Shown here: piece by piece, positions 28,344 to 37,570 of the stretch | How positions within the stretch are numbered: position 1 is the first letter of the stretch | Layout of the letters: every line of letters begins with the position of its first letter | Source of the DNA: Natrinema ejinorense | GTDB lineage: Archaea; Halobacteriota; Halobacteria; Halobacteriales; Natrialbaceae | Direction: 5' to 3' | Length of the DNA: 64,000 bases | Assembly (NCBI RefSeq): GCF_002494345.1 | Contig: NZ_NXNI01000001.1 | Location: 558,001 to 622,000, forward strand | The notes under the pieces: model-generated | Told to the model about the DNA's origin: nothing | What the model saw: the letters and a program-made list of their open reading frames with translations, nothing else | The model's database searches: none | Made by a program: the position numbers and the translations under genes

Positions 28344-29042
28344 TTAAGCTCGCAACTGCTCGTGAAGCTCCCGAATCCGCTCGGTCCCGCGATCCACGTA
28401 GCCGCCGTGATAGCACACGGTGTGCTCGATTTCGAGTGCTGCCAGAGTGTCGACGGAGTCGACCGCGCGTTCCATCTCCGGCGTGAAGCGTGGTTTCGGT
28501 CCCTCGAGCGGTTTCTCCCCGTCCGCGACGAGCGCATCGCCGGCGACGAGCAGCTTTCCCGTCGGGAAATACAGCGAGACGTGGCCGGGCGCGTGGCCCG
28601 GCGTGGCGACGACCGCCATCGGCCCTGCGACCGTCGGGAATCGAACGCCATCGGTGAGTTCGATATCGATATCGACGGGTGGATACCGGCTCCCCTCGCT
28701 TTTGATCGGCTCCCGCTCGCCCGACACGTACGGCGCTTCCTCGCGGTGGGTCGCGACGACCGCGTCGACTCGCTCGAGCAGTTCCGCGAGCCCGCCGGCG
28801 TGATCCCCGTCGTGGTGGGTCAGGAGGACCAGCCAGATGTCATCGAGGTCGTACTCGAGGGCCCGGAGGTGCGTCTCGAGCCCGTCGACGGCACCCGGGG
28901 GACCGACGTCGAGCAGTACGAGTCCACGGTCGCTTTCGACGATCGTCGGCGTTACCGTCAACTGCTTGCCGCCGTACTCGACCGGAATCGGCAGCACGTG
29001 AACGCCGGCGTCTTCCTGCATATGACGCCCATTCCCTGCCAT
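28344..29042 (-). CDS. Metallo-beta-lactamase-fold hydrolase
   Basis: 232 residues with the glyoxalase-II-like signature TCHHDGDHAGG-type motif seen here as LTHHDGDHAGG near 74-84, VATPGHAPGHVSLYFP near 145-160 and VAGDALVADG near 166-175, giving a complete dinuclear metal site. The first Asp-rich strand is LVLLDVGPPGAVDGL. Two ATGs are possible, 29042 and 29021. It is likely a soluble hydrolase of thioesters or lactones; substrate unknown. Confidence 0.82.
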   Translation of the reverse strand: MAGNGRHMQEDAGVHVLPIPVEYGGKQLTVTPTIVESDRGLVLLDVGPPGAVDGLETHLRALEYDLDDIWLVLLTHHDGDHAGGLAELLERVDAVVATHREEAPYVSGEREPIKSEGSRYPPVDIDIELTDGVRFPTVAGPMAVVATPGHAPGHVSLYFPTGKLLVAGDALVADGEKPLEGPKPRFTPEMERAVDSVDTLAALEIEHTVCYHGGYVDRGTERIRELHEQLRA

Positions 29043-29110
29043 TCACGAAGGGTTTGGGTATCCCGGTCGTCGTCCGCAGCTGAAACCGTGTACTGATACT
29101 CATCTAGGAC

Positions 29111-29139
29111 TATATATAATAATTACCAACGGTTTATTA
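29111..29139 (+). promoter_or_regulatory. Promoter of the terpene-synthase-like gene
   Basis: A/T-rich block with TATATATAAT at 29111-29120 and TTTATTA at 29133-29139. The second box is centred 28 bases before ATG 29164, fitting a leaderless transcript. Confidence 0.55.
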
Positions 29140-29163
29140 CAAAGGAATAGTAAAAGTACGTTG

Positions 29164-30159
29164 ATGAGAACTGAGCGTCAGTTCGCAGCCCTCGAGGCTA
29201 CCGACGAGTCGCTTGCCCGGGTCCGAGAACAGGAACTTTCCGAGACGATCGATCCACTGATCGACGCATACGACGATATCGTCGGTGACAGGGATCGGTT
29301 CATCTGGCACTGGCTCGCATACCTGTTTCCGTCGGTTCGACTCTCCTGTGTCGATGTCGATCGCGAGCGCGCGGTTCACGACGCGAAACTGCTCGCGTCG
29401 ATATTCATCGTCGTGGCCGACGACGTCGCCGAACGACACGGGGATCGGGCGACGTTCGACGAACTGGCTGCGATCCCGTTCGATCATCGACGCTCCCACC
29501 CTGACCGACCCGCCGTCGACGGTGCCGTCGTCCGCTACCTGCAGGACGTCTGGGAACGGTTCTCGACGATATACGACGCCGGTCCCCGATCGGCGGAGTT
29601 CGCGGACCTCCTGGCGTTCGATCTCAAGCAGGCCCTGCGGGCGATCGAGTACTCGTATCTCGCGAACCAGTCTCCCGACCTCGTCTCCGAACACGAGCTC
29701 TGGCAACACGACGTGCACAACATGCTGATACTCGTCTGTGCCGACATCGACTTCGCGAACGCCCGGTCGTTCGACTCGACGGAGCTATCGAAGCTGCGGG
29801 AGGTTTGCGATCGGGGCCAGCGGATGGCCCGGATCGGCAACTGGATCTCGACCTGGAAGCGGGAACTCGCCGAGGGAGACTGTAGCGCCGGAGTCGTCGT
29901 CCACGCGCTCGAGGCCGATATTATCTCCGACAAGCAGGTACGGCGGATTCGACGGACTCCGACCGACGAAGCCGTCTCCCCTGTCGTCGAGGCCATCAGC
30001 GAATCCGGCGTCGAGGACTACTTCCTGGAGCGCTGGCAAACTGAATACGAGGAAGCCAGCCGGCTCGAGTCCGAGATCGAGAGCGTCGATATCGGGGCGT
30101 ATCTCGAGGGATACGAGACGGTGTTGCAGTACCACATCGCAAGCGAGGGGAAAAAGTAA
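29164..30159 (+). CDS. Class I terpene synthase-like protein
   Basis: 331 residues, all-helical in appearance. FIVVADDVAERHGD near 81-94 resembles the acidic DDxxD/E motif of class I terpene cyclases. RMARIGNWISTWKRELAEGD near 221-240 places N-x3-T-x3-E exactly as in the NSE/DTE magnesium motif, followed by the usual acidic Gly-Asp turn. Length and motif spacing (about 140 residues) match bacterial sesqui/diterpene synthases, although the C-terminal RY pair is not evident. It would ionise a prenyl diphosphate. The gene is monocistronic with its own A/T-rich promoter; no prenyltransferase or P450 gene adjoins it. Confidence 0.6.
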   Translation: MRTERQFAALEATDESLARVREQELSETIDPLIDAYDDIVGDRDRFIWHWLAYLFPSVRLSCVDVDRERAVHDAKLLASIFIVVADDVAERHGDRATFDELAAIPFDHRRSHPDRPAVDGAVVRYLQDVWERFSTIYDAGPRSAEFADLLAFDLKQALRAIEYSYLANQSPDLVSEHELWQHDVHNMLILVCADIDFANARSFDSTELSKLREVCDRGQRMARIGNWISTWKRELAEGDCSAGVVVHALEADIISDKQVRRIRRTPTDEAVSPVVEAISESGVEDYFLERWQTEYEEASRLESEIESVDIGAYLEGYETVLQYHIASEGKK

Positions 30160-30222
30160 GCACGCCTCATCGTCGGCGACCGAAACTGAACCGTTCTCAC
30201 GCTGCGTAATTCTCGAGAGAAC

Positions 30223-30228
30223 ATATAT
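30223..30228 (+). promoter_or_regulatory. TATA box of the MBL-fold gene
   Basis: ATATAT centred 26 bases before ATG 30252, supporting that start and a leaderless message over the in-frame GTG at 30240. Confidence 0.5.
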
Positions 30229-30251
30229 CTGCTATTATCGTGGCTCCGAAC

Positions 30252-31613
30252 ATGCGTGTTCGACACGTCAAGTCGTCGACGGTCCTCGTCGAATCAGGAG
30301 AGACCGCCGTCCTCTGTGACCCCTGGATCCTCGACGGCGCGTTCTACGGTGCCTGGGCACACTACCCGCCCGTCGAGTTCGAGCCCGAAGATTTCAACGA
30401 CGTCGACTACATCTACGTCTCCCACATTCACCCCGACCACTGCCACCGCGAGACGTTCGAGCGACTCGACTCCGAGGTTCCCGTCCTCATCCACGACTAC
30501 AACTGGGACTTCCTCAGACACAACGTCGAGGCCGCCGGATTCGACGTCCGCGAACTGCCCCACGACGAGCGGATTCACCTCGGCGACGACCTGTCCGTGA
30601 ACGTGCTCGCGTCGGACGACTGCGACCCGGCGGTGTGTGGCAATCACTTCGCCTGCCCGTGGATGGCCGAAGACGCCAGCACGCAGGGGATCGACGGCTC
30701 GACGCAGATCGATTCCATGGCGGTCTTCGACGACGGCGAGCACACCGTGCTCAATCTAAACGACTGTCGCTGGCCGATGTCCCAGCACGCTGCCGGCCGC
30801 GTCAAAGAGCAGTACGGCGAGATCGATCTGGCCATGCTGCAGTACACCTTCGCGGGGGGGTATCCCCAGGGCCGGATCGACTACTCCCACGAAAAACTGC
30901 TCGCGGAACGCGAGGACCGCCGGCTCCAGTCGCTGGAAAACGCCGTCGGCTTCCTCGAGCTCCTCGAGCCCGACTACTACATGCCCTTCGCCGGCAGCTA
31001 CACGCTCGCGGGCGATCTCGCGGACCTGAACGAGTACGTCGCGCGGTCGACGCGATCGGAGGCGCGAGACTACTTCGAGGACGACGAGCGGGTCGCCGAC
31101 GGCTCGGAGTGTATCCTCCTCAACAGCGGGGAGTGGTTCGACGTCGCCACGGGCGAGCAGTCCGCGCCGTTCTCGCCCGTCGATCAGGAGCAGCGCCGGG
31201 AATACATCGAAACCGAGCTCGCAGACCGGGAGTTTACCTACGAGTCGGATCCGATGCCGACGCTCGAGTCGTTCGAGGAGTACGTCCCGACGGCCTACGA
31301 GAACTTCGACGCCAAGCGCCGCGGGATCGGGTTCGAGTCGGAAACGGAAGTCCTCCTCTCGCTGGTCGACGACCACTACATGCGATTTACGGCGGACGGC
31401 GGCGGCCACGAGATCGTCGACGGGCTACCGGACCGAACCGATCGCCGACGGGTTCGAATGGAAATGGATCCCCGACTGACGCTGCGAATCCTGAAGGGGC
31501 CGCGGTACGCCCACTTCAACAACGCCTACATCGGGTCCCATCTCGGCTTTTCGATCGAACCCGACGTCTACGAGCGGTCGCTGTTCTACTCGATGAGCTT
31601 CCTGCACGCCTGA
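30252..31613 (+). CDS. UlaG/CMAH-like metallo-beta-lactamase-fold protein
   Basis: 453 residues. The N-terminal 230 residues hold an MBL fold: [16 protein letters not shown], then [15 protein letters not shown] (HxHxDH, near 55-60) and [10 protein letters not shown], as in UlaG-like and CMP-Neu5Ac-hydroxylase-related hydrolases. The C-terminal 200 residues have no family I can name. The first gene upstream is the terpene-synthase-like gene, 92 bases away with a separate promoter. Substrate unknown. Confidence 0.78.
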   Translation: MRVRHVKSSTVLVESGETAVLCDPWILDGAFYGAWAHYPPVEFEPEDFNDVDYIYVSHIHPDHCHRETFERLDSEVPVLIHDYNWDFLRHNVEAAGFDVRELPHDERIHLGDDLSVNVLASDDCDPAVCGNHFACPWMAEDASTQGIDGSTQIDSMAVFDDGEHTVLNLNDCRWPMSQHAAGRVKEQYGEIDLAMLQYTFAGGYPQGRIDYSHEKLLAEREDRRLQSLENAVGFLELLEPDYYMPFAGSYTLAGDLADLNEYVARSTRSEARDYFEDDERVADGSECILLNSGEWFDVATGEQSAPFSPVDQEQRREYIETELADREFTYESDPMPTLESFEEYVPTAYENFDAKRRGIGFESETEVLLSLVDDHYMRFTADGGGHEIVDGLPDRTDRRRVRMEMDPRLTLRILKGPRYAHFNNAYIGSHLGFSIEPDVYERSLFYSMSFLHA

Positions 31614-31761
31614 GCAGGCCGCGGGCCGAGCATCGTCGCCCCCGCTGGACGGGTTTTGTGGCAGATTCGAGGGCGACACTGCCGCCCGAAGAGCCCGTGA
31701 AAACCGGTGGGTGGAATACGTGTGTTTTATAACCGTCACCGGACAAAGCGGTCGTACGACT

Positions 31762-32070
31762 ATGCCGAAATCTAATGGCCCTCGTCAGGGAACCCGGAAG
31801 AAGCTCGCGAACGATCCTCGAGACCGCGGTACCTCGCCGCCACAGCGTGCGATTCAGGAGTACGAGGAGGGTGAGAAAGTCCATCTGAAGATCGACCCAA
31901 GCGTTGCGGACGGTCGCTTCCACCCACGATTCGACGGTCGCACCGGCGAAGTCGTCGGCAAACAGGGCAGCGTCTTCAAGGTCGCGATCAACGACGGCGG
32001 CAAGGACAAGACCCTGCTCGTCGCCGCGGCCCACATGCGCGCACAGAATCAGGAAAAGAGCCGGATCTAA
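31762..32070 (+). CDS. rpl21e: 50S ribosomal protein L21e
   Basis: 102 residues. [20 protein letters not shown] is the family N-terminus, followed by [20 protein letters not shown] and [15 protein letters not shown], the SH3-like barrel of eL21. ATG 31762 is clear; the upstream extension is unrelated. It opens the archaeal operon L21e-rpoF-DUF655-ksgA. Confidence 0.95.
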   Translation: MPKSNGPRQGTRKKLANDPRDRGTSPPQRAIQEYEEGEKVHLKIDPSVADGRFHPRFDGRTGEVVGKQGSVFKVAINDGGKDKTLLVAAAHMRAQNQEKSRI

Positions 32071-32077
32071 CCGCAGG

Positions 32078-32434
32078 ATGACGATCTTCAAAGAGATCGT
32101 CGACGAGGAGTTCCTGACGGTCTCGGAAACGAAGGAGCTGCTCGCCGACATCGAAGCCGAACGCGCGATGGACGAGGATCGCGAGTTGCGCTACGAGCTC
32201 GCGCGAGCGATCGAACACGCCAATCGGTTCGCCGTCCTCGAGCCCGAGGAGGCCCAGGCGCTCGTCGACGACCTGCTGGCGCTCGAGAAGGTCGACGAAG
32301 CGACGGCCTACAAGATCGCCAACCTCCTGCCGCGGGACCGGGACGAGCTTCGGTCGGTCTACGCACAGCAGCGCTACTCGCTGTCGGGAGACGAACTCGA
32401 CGAGATTCTCAACGTCGTCGCACAGTACGCCTGA
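32078..32434 (+). CDS. rpoF: DNA-directed RNA polymerase subunit F (Rpb4)
   Basis: 118 residues of the Rpb4/RpoF family, the helical stalk partner of RpoE (Rpb7). VDEEFLTVSETKELLADIEA is the N-terminal motif, and the HRDC-like part spans 45-117 (KIANLLPRDRDELRSVYAQ). It begins seven bases after the L21e stop with AGGATG near the start. The longer upstream frame overlaps L21e and is rejected. Confidence 0.93.
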   Translation: MTIFKEIVDEEFLTVSETKELLADIEAERAMDEDRELRYELARAIEHANRFAVLEPEEAQALVDDLLALEKVDEATAYKIANLLPRDRDELRSVYAQQRYSLSGDELDEILNVVAQYA

Positions 32435-32636
32435 GACGGGCTGCCGTCGCTGGGTCCCGGCACACCCGCAGGGCGGGTCGCCGCTGGGCCGACACCGACT
32501 GCGTCCGTACGAGACGATCGACCGGGCCGATTCGACGCGATGCAGGGGAACTGCTCGTCGACGCCCCACTGGCGTCTGTTCGGTCCCCTGAGAGCGGGGC
32601 GACTCTTTAAGTACGCCGTTGCCGTATCGGGACGTA

Positions 32637-33233
32637 ATGAGCGAAGCCGATGGCGACGAGACGGACGTTCGACGCGCGGTCGTGTTGGATTATCTCGCAC
32701 ACGGGCTGTCCGACGACAGCCGACCACAGTACGCGAAGTCACCGGCAGGCTACGCTGTCGGCATCGAGGATTTCCAGCTCTATCAGGTCGCGTTCGACGA
32801 GGAAGAGCGCCTGACCATCGGCAGCGAGGTCGTCGTCGAGCCGTCGGCCGAACGGGATATCGTCACCGAGTGCCACCGCGTCGAGTACGACGATCTCTCC
32901 TCGGGCGCGCAGTCGGAACTCGAGTACGTCGTCGAAGATCTCGTCGAGGAGCACGAAGAGCGGTTCGTCGACTTCTACAACGATGCCCAGCCGATCACGC
33001 TGCGGCTCCACCAACTGAACCTGCTGCCGGGGATCGGGAAGAAACTCCGGAACGGCATCTTGGACGAGCGAAAGCGCAAACCCTTCGAGAGCTTCGAGGA
33101 ACTCTCCGAGCGGGTCTCCGGGCTCCACGACCCCGACCAGATCCTCGTCGATCGGATCCTCGAGGAGCTTCGCGACGACGACCTCAAGTACCAGACGTTC
33201 GTCGGGCGACGCGAACAGGAACAGAACCAGTAG
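32637..33233 (+). CDS. DUF655 family protein
   Basis: 198 residues. The N-terminal half is an OB-like RNA/DNA-binding module (VLDYLAHGLSDDSRPQYAKS, then YQVAFDEEERLTIGSEV); the C-terminal half has a helix-hairpin-helix (NLLPGIGKKLRNGILDERK). It is an archaeal protein always near rpoF and ksgA, presumed to act in nucleic-acid metabolism, with no assigned activity. ATG 32637 lies about 18 bases inside the longest frame and is the better start by position after a TTTAA-type box (32605-32612). Confidence 0.88.
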   Translation: MSEADGDETDVRRAVVLDYLAHGLSDDSRPQYAKSPAGYAVGIEDFQLYQVAFDEEERLTIGSEVVVEPSAERDIVTECHRVEYDDLSSGAQSELEYVVEDLVEEHEERFVDFYNDAQPITLRLHQLNLLPGIGKKLRNGILDERKRKPFESFEELSERVSGLHDPDQILVDRILEELRDDDLKYQTFVGRREQEQNQ

Positions 33234-33372
33234 CGATCACGATAGTCCGGCCGTCGAGCGGTGGGGAGGCGTCGTCGAAACGGAGCCCTGAGAGGCGTCC
33301 TCGAGGGCCCGGCGAGGGACATCGAGCGCACGAGACGGTGCGTTTACACGCACCCCGGCCAAATCCTCGGCA

Positions 33373-34212
33373 ATGAGAGATCCAGACGGACTGATCGCCC
33401 GGGCCGGCGTCCGCGGCGATCCGGATCGCGACCAGCACTTCCTCGTCGACGACCGCGTGCTCGATCGGTTGCCGACCTACCTCGAGGAGATCGACGCCGA
33501 CACGAGCCACCTCCTCGAGGTCGGCGGCGGAACGGGCGCGCTGACCGATCGGCTGCTCGCGGTCGGCGACGAGGTCACGGTCGTCGAGCGGGACCGCGAC
33601 CTCGCCGCGTTCCTCCGCGAGGAGTTCGCCGCGGAGATCGACGCCGGCGAGTTGACCGTCGTCGAGGGCGACGCCCTCGAGGTCGAGTTGCCCGATTTCA
33701 CGGCATCCGTGTCGAACCTCCCCTACGGCGTCTCGAGCGAGATCGCCTTTCGACTCTTTCCCGAGAAGAAGCCGCTAGTCTTGATGTTCCAACAGGAGTT
33801 CGCAGAGCGGATGGTCGCCGAGCCGAACACCTCGGAGTACGGCCGGCTCTCGGTCTCGAGCCAGCACTACGCGGAGATCGAACTCGTCGAATCGATCCCG
33901 AAAGAGGCGTTTTCGCCGCCGCCGGCGGTCCAGAGCGCGGTGATTCGAGCGGTGCCACGCGAGCCCGACTACACGGTCGCCGACGAGGACTTCTTCCTGC
34001 GGTTCGTCAAGGCGCTGTTCACCCAGCGCCGGAAGACGATCCGGAACGCGATCCGGAACACGGCCCACATCTCCGGACTCGCGGAGCCGGAGGCGGTCGT
34101 CGACGCGGCGGACGAGGCGGTGCTCCGGAAGCGAGCCGGCGCGATGGCCCCCTCCGAGTTCGCCGCCCTGGCACAGCTCGCCTGGGAAGTCGGTGATCCC
34201 GACGACTCCTGA
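33373..34212 (+). CDS. ksgA: 16S rRNA dimethyladenosine transferase KsgA/Dim1
   Basis: 279 residues. HLLEVGGGTGALTDRLL is the AdoMet motif, VVERDRDLAAFL motif II, and SNLPYGVSSEIAFRL the NLPY catalytic motif of adenine-N6 dimethylases; the C-terminal helical domain ends with RRKTIRNAIRNTAH. It dimethylates two adjacent adenines at the 3' end of 16S rRNA during small-subunit maturation. Confidence 0.94.
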   Translation: MRDPDGLIARAGVRGDPDRDQHFLVDDRVLDRLPTYLEEIDADTSHLLEVGGGTGALTDRLLAVGDEVTVVERDRDLAAFLREEFAAEIDAGELTVVEGDALEVELPDFTASVSNLPYGVSSEIAFRLFPEKKPLVLMFQQEFAERMVAEPNTSEYGRLSVSSQHYAEIELVESIPKEAFSPPPAVQSAVIRAVPREPDYTVADEDFFLRFVKALFTQRRKTIRNAIRNTAHISGLAEPEAVVDAADEAVLRKRAGAMAPSEFAALAQLAWEVGDPDDS

Positions 34213-34328
34213 CCCGCGACTCGAGGTACTCGGCTGACTGGCGTTCGAGCCGCGGTCGCGCGTGCCGGGCAGCGACACAACCAACGGATACTCAAAGCTG
34301 CACGGCCGAGGGGCTCAGAGACGAACGC

Positions 34329-35492
34329 ATGTCCGGACTACTGACGGGGCTGGACTGGCTGTCGGAGGTGGCTCCGACGGCGGCCCACAAGCTCGCGGTG
34401 TCGTTCATGGCGGTCGGGCTCGTCGTCGTCGTCTTGCTCTCCTACCGGCGGCTTCACGAGTGGGTGGCCGACCGTGTGCGGCCGCTGTACGCCGACATCG
34501 TTGCGGTGGCGGTCCTCGTTGGTGCGTGTCTGCTGAGCGCCGCCGTCGTGACGGGGATCTGGGGACGGACGGACGAAATCCAGCAGTTCTACGCCGGACT
34601 CGATCTGAACAGGGATGCCGTTCCGCGCGCGGTCTTTTCGTTCATACTGGTCGTCGTGACGGTTATCGTCAGGCGGTTCGTTCGCCGAATCATCACGGAG
34701 GTGATGGATTCGACGGCGGCCGTCACCGAACATCAGCGCCAGGTCACCCAGCGGCTGTCGCAGGTGATCATCTGGTCCGTTTCGGTCGTGGTCATCCTGG
34801 GGATCTGGATCGAGGATCTGGGCAGCCTGCTCGTCGGGGCCGGCTTCCTCGGGATCGTGCTGGGGATGGCCGCCCGCCAGACGCTGGGGACGATGCTCGC
34901 CGGCTTCGTCCTCATGTTCGCCCGCCCCTTCGAGATCGGCGACTGGATCGAGGTCGACGACAACGAGGGCATCGTCACGGACATCTCGATCGTCAACACT
35001 CGCGTCCGCTCGTTCGACGGCGAGTACATCATGATCCCCAACGACGTCATCGCCTCGAGCATGGTGACGAACCGCTCGAAACGGGGTCGCCTGCGACTCG
35101 AGGTCGAGGTCGGGGTCGACTACGGGACGGATGTCGATCGCGCGGCGGAACTCGCGGAAACGGCCATCGACGAGGTCGACGAGGCCCTCTCCGCACCGTC
35201 GCCACAGGTGGTCGGCAAGTCCTTCGGTGACTCGGCGGTCTTGCTGGGCGTTCGCTTCTGGATCGACAAACCGAGCGCCAGACGCTACTGGAAGGCCAGA
35301 ACCGCCGCGATCGACGCGGTCAAGCGGGCGTTCGAGGACGAGGGCATCAAGATCCCGTTCCCGCAGCGCGAGCTGTCCGATCGGGCCGAAACCGGCGGCT
35401 TCCGGATCGCCGACGAGGACCGCAGTCCGCCGTCGGACGACCGGAACGCCGGCGGTACGGAACACCGAATGACGACACCGGAGGAGAACTAG
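34329..35492 (+). CDS. MscS-family mechanosensitive channel
   Basis: 387 residues. Four or five hydrophobic segments precede the MscS pore helix and beta domain: GAGFLGIVLGMAARQTLGTMLAGFVLM, then FEIGDWIEVDDNEGIVTDISIVNTRVRSFDGEYIMIPNDVI in shorter recognisable parts (GDWIEVDD, IPNDVI). It releases solutes upon hypo-osmotic shock. It lies inside the ksgA-prmC interval and ends directly at the prmC start. Confidence 0.87.
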   Translation: MSGLLTGLDWLSEVAPTAAHKLAVSFMAVGLVVVVLLSYRRLHEWVADRVRPLYADIVAVAVLVGACLLSAAVVTGIWGRTDEIQQFYAGLDLNRDAVPRAVFSFILVVVTVIVRRFVRRIITEVMDSTAAVTEHQRQVTQRLSQVIIWSVSVVVILGIWIEDLGSLLVGAGFLGIVLGMAARQTLGTMLAGFVLMFARPFEIGDWIEVDDNEGIVTDISIVNTRVRSFDGEYIMIPNDVIASSMVTNRSKRGRLRLEVEVGVDYGTDVDRAAELAETAIDEVDEALSAPSPQVVGKSFGDSAVLLGVRFWIDKPSARRYWKARTAAIDAVKRAFEDEGIKIPFPQRELSDRAETGGFRIADEDRSPPSDDRNAGGTEHRMTTPEEN

Positions 35493-36065
35493 ATGGGACT
35501 CGAGGAACGACGCGACGAGGAACCGGACGTCTACCAACCCGCCGAAGATTCACACCTGCTGGCCGAGGCGGCTTGCGAGCGCCTCGAGGGGGACGAGCGC
35601 GTCCTCGAGGTCGGAACCGGCTCGGGCTACGTCGCCGGCCGGATCGCCGACCGGACGGACGCTCGCGTGATCGCCTCGGACCTGAACCCCCATGCCGTCC
35701 GCCAGGCCCGCGGGGCGGGCGTCGAGACGGTGCGGGCGGATCTCGTCTCGCCGTTTCGGGACGCGACGTTCGACGCGGTGGTGTTCAACCCGCCGTATCT
35801 GCCGACCGATCCCGAAAACGAGTGGGACGACTGGATGGAGCACGCGCTGTCTGGCGGCGAGGACGGCCGGGCCGTCATCGATCCCTTCCTCGAGCACGTC
35901 GGCCGCGTACTCGCGCCCGAGGGCAGCGTCTACCTGCTCGTCAGCAGCCTGACGGGGGTCGACGAGGTGGTCGAAGAAGCCGGCGAACGCGGATTCAGCG
36001 CCGTGGCCGTCGCCGACGAGTCGTTCCCCTTCGAGACGCTGACGGTGCTCGAGTTGCTCCGCTAG
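35493..36065 (+). CDS. HemK2/PrmC-like protein methyltransferase
   Basis: 190 residues. VLEVGTGSGYVAGRIAD is the AdoMet motif and VVFNPPYLPTD the NPPY catalytic motif for glutamine methylation. The short form without an N-terminal domain is the archaeal/eukaryotic Mtq2 (HemK2) type, which methylates the GGQ glutamine of aRF1 together with Trm112-like partners. It begins immediately after the mscS stop. Confidence 0.88.
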   Translation: MGLEERRDEEPDVYQPAEDSHLLAEAACERLEGDERVLEVGTGSGYVAGRIADRTDARVIASDLNPHAVRQARGAGVETVRADLVSPFRDATFDAVVFNPPYLPTDPENEWDDWMEHALSGGEDGRAVIDPFLEHVGRVLAPEGSVYLLVSSLTGVDEVVEEAGERGFSAVAVADESFPFETLTVLELLR

Positions 36066-36134
36066 CGGCCGAGATTCGGGTGACGGGATACGTCGTCCGA
36101 AGGTTCTTTTCGAACGAGTGAGAGGCATCGAGTG

Positions 36135-37346
36135 ATGCCCTCTACCCGACGAACGCTGCTGAGGAGCGTCGGCGCGACCGGTGTGAGCGTCGCCGTCGCT
36201 GGCTGTTCGCTGCTCTCGCGAGCCAGGGATCCCGACGAGCCGCCGCCGTCGGGCGTCGACGACTTTCCGAACCCCGAGGACAGCGCCCGCGGGGCGAACG
36301 GTGAGTGGTCGACGTTCGGCTGCAACGCGGCCAACACCCGCGCGGTCGGCGACGGTGAGGCACCGGTCGACGGCGTTACCGAGCGCTGGCGCGTGGAGGT
36401 CGCACAGACCGCGTATCAGGCACCGGTCGTCGCCGACGGTCGCGTGTATCAACTCGACGTGGACACGCTCCGGGTCCTCGACGCCGCCGATGGGTCGAAG
36501 CTGTGGACGGCCGAGGACGTCGAACGGGTGCCCCTGGTCTGGAACGACGCCGCCTACGTTTCGACCGGGACCGCCATTCGCGCGCTCGAGGCTAAGACGG
36601 GCGAGGGGCTGTGGGAACGAGGATTCGAGAGGCCCGGCCAGGTGACGACGCCGGCGACTCATAGCGGGGAGCAACTGATCTGTGGTGTGGGTGAACGCGT
36701 CGTCGCGCTCGATCCTGCCGATGGAGCGATTCGGTGGGATCGAGAGGTGTTCGGACAGGTACTCGACCACCCTGCCGTTTTCATGGGATACTGGTTCGTC
36801 GTTGCCACCCAGGCTGGGATGGGTTACTTGCTGGACAGAGAGGGAATGGGTGGACGTCGGTGGCAACTACCTGCCGAGCCGACGGCGCCGCCCAGCGCGG
36901 ACACTGACTCGGTCTACGTCAACTGCCGAAACGGGACTACGTACGCACTGATGGACGACGGTCTCTCGGATCCGACGCGACACTGGGCGGTCGATACCGG
37001 CTGGGCGGACCGCGGTATCGCGGTGGCCGACGGGCTCGTACTCGTCGCGAACGGGCAGGGACTCCACGCCGTCGATACCGAATCCGGCGACCGGCCCTGG
37101 GAACACGAGATCGGAGACTGGCGACACACCGCGCCGGCGTACGGCCGCGACACCGTCTTCGTCGGCGGGGACCGCCTCCAGGCGCTGGACCCGACGCCGG
37201 GTGACAGTCCGGACGGGGGTCCCGCGGTGCGGTTCGAGCGCGAGTTTGGGGGTCGCGTGGGACCGGGACCGGTCCTCGACGACGGAACGATCTACGTCGT
37301 CGCACAGGTCGACGACGAGACGTACGCCTTGCTGGCGCTGGACTGA
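36135..37346 (+). CDS. Tat-exported PQQ-type beta-propeller lipoprotein
   Basis: 403 residues. The N-terminus STRRTLLRSVGATGVSVAVAG has a twin-arginine signal, followed by the lipobox Cys (VAGCS near residue 23), so the protein is a surface lipoprotein. The rest is built of PQQ-like blades, for example DTLRVLDAADGSKLWTAEDV, ALDPADGAIRWDREVFG and AVDTESGDRPWEHEIGDW. Seven blades are likely. It may scaffold other surface proteins; no PQQ-enzyme residues are visible. ATG 36135 is used (a GTG three bases before is possible). Confidence 0.82.
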   Translation: MPSTRRTLLRSVGATGVSVAVAGCSLLSRARDPDEPPPSGVDDFPNPEDSARGANGEWSTFGCNAANTRAVGDGEAPVDGVTERWRVEVAQTAYQAPVVADGRVYQLDVDTLRVLDAADGSKLWTAEDVERVPLVWNDAAYVSTGTAIRALEAKTGEGLWERGFERPGQVTTPATHSGEQLICGVGERVVALDPADGAIRWDREVFGQVLDHPAVFMGYWFVVATQAGMGYLLDREGMGGRRWQLPAEPTAPPSADTDSVYVNCRNGTTYALMDDGLSDPTRHWAVDTGWADRGIAVADGLVLVANGQGLHAVDTESGDRPWEHEIGDWRHTAPAYGRDTVFVGGDRLQALDPTPGDSPDGGPAVRFEREFGGRVGPGPVLDDGTIYVVAQVDDETYALLALD

Positions 37347-37444
37347 TAGGAGACCGTCGAGTCACGAGCCACTCGAGTCGAGTCAGTGATCGAGAGCGAT
37401 CCGCCTCCGTTTCGTTCTGCCGGGTCATCGCGGCGGAGGCGGCC

Positions 37445-37461
37445 TGTGACGTACGTTCACA
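37445..37461. promoter_or_regulatory. Imperfect palindrome upstream of the metE pair
   Basis: TGTGA-CGTACGT-TCACA, 109 bases before the first metE ATG, is a candidate operator. No riboswitch-like structure was recognised in this 220-base gap. Confidence 0.3.
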
Positions 37462-37533
37462 TTCATCGCAAACCCCCCTCTCGGAATCGATCCCTACCCG
37501 GGAACATTACTGCAGTGTATTAGTACGGATGGA

Positions 37534-37540
37534 AAATATT
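37534..37540 (+). promoter_or_regulatory. TATA box of the metE pair
   Basis: AAATATT centred 34 bases before ATG 37571, giving a leader of only a few bases. Confidence 0.5.
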
Positions 37541-37570
37541 AAGCGTCGGTATAGCCTAGCCGGGGACACG

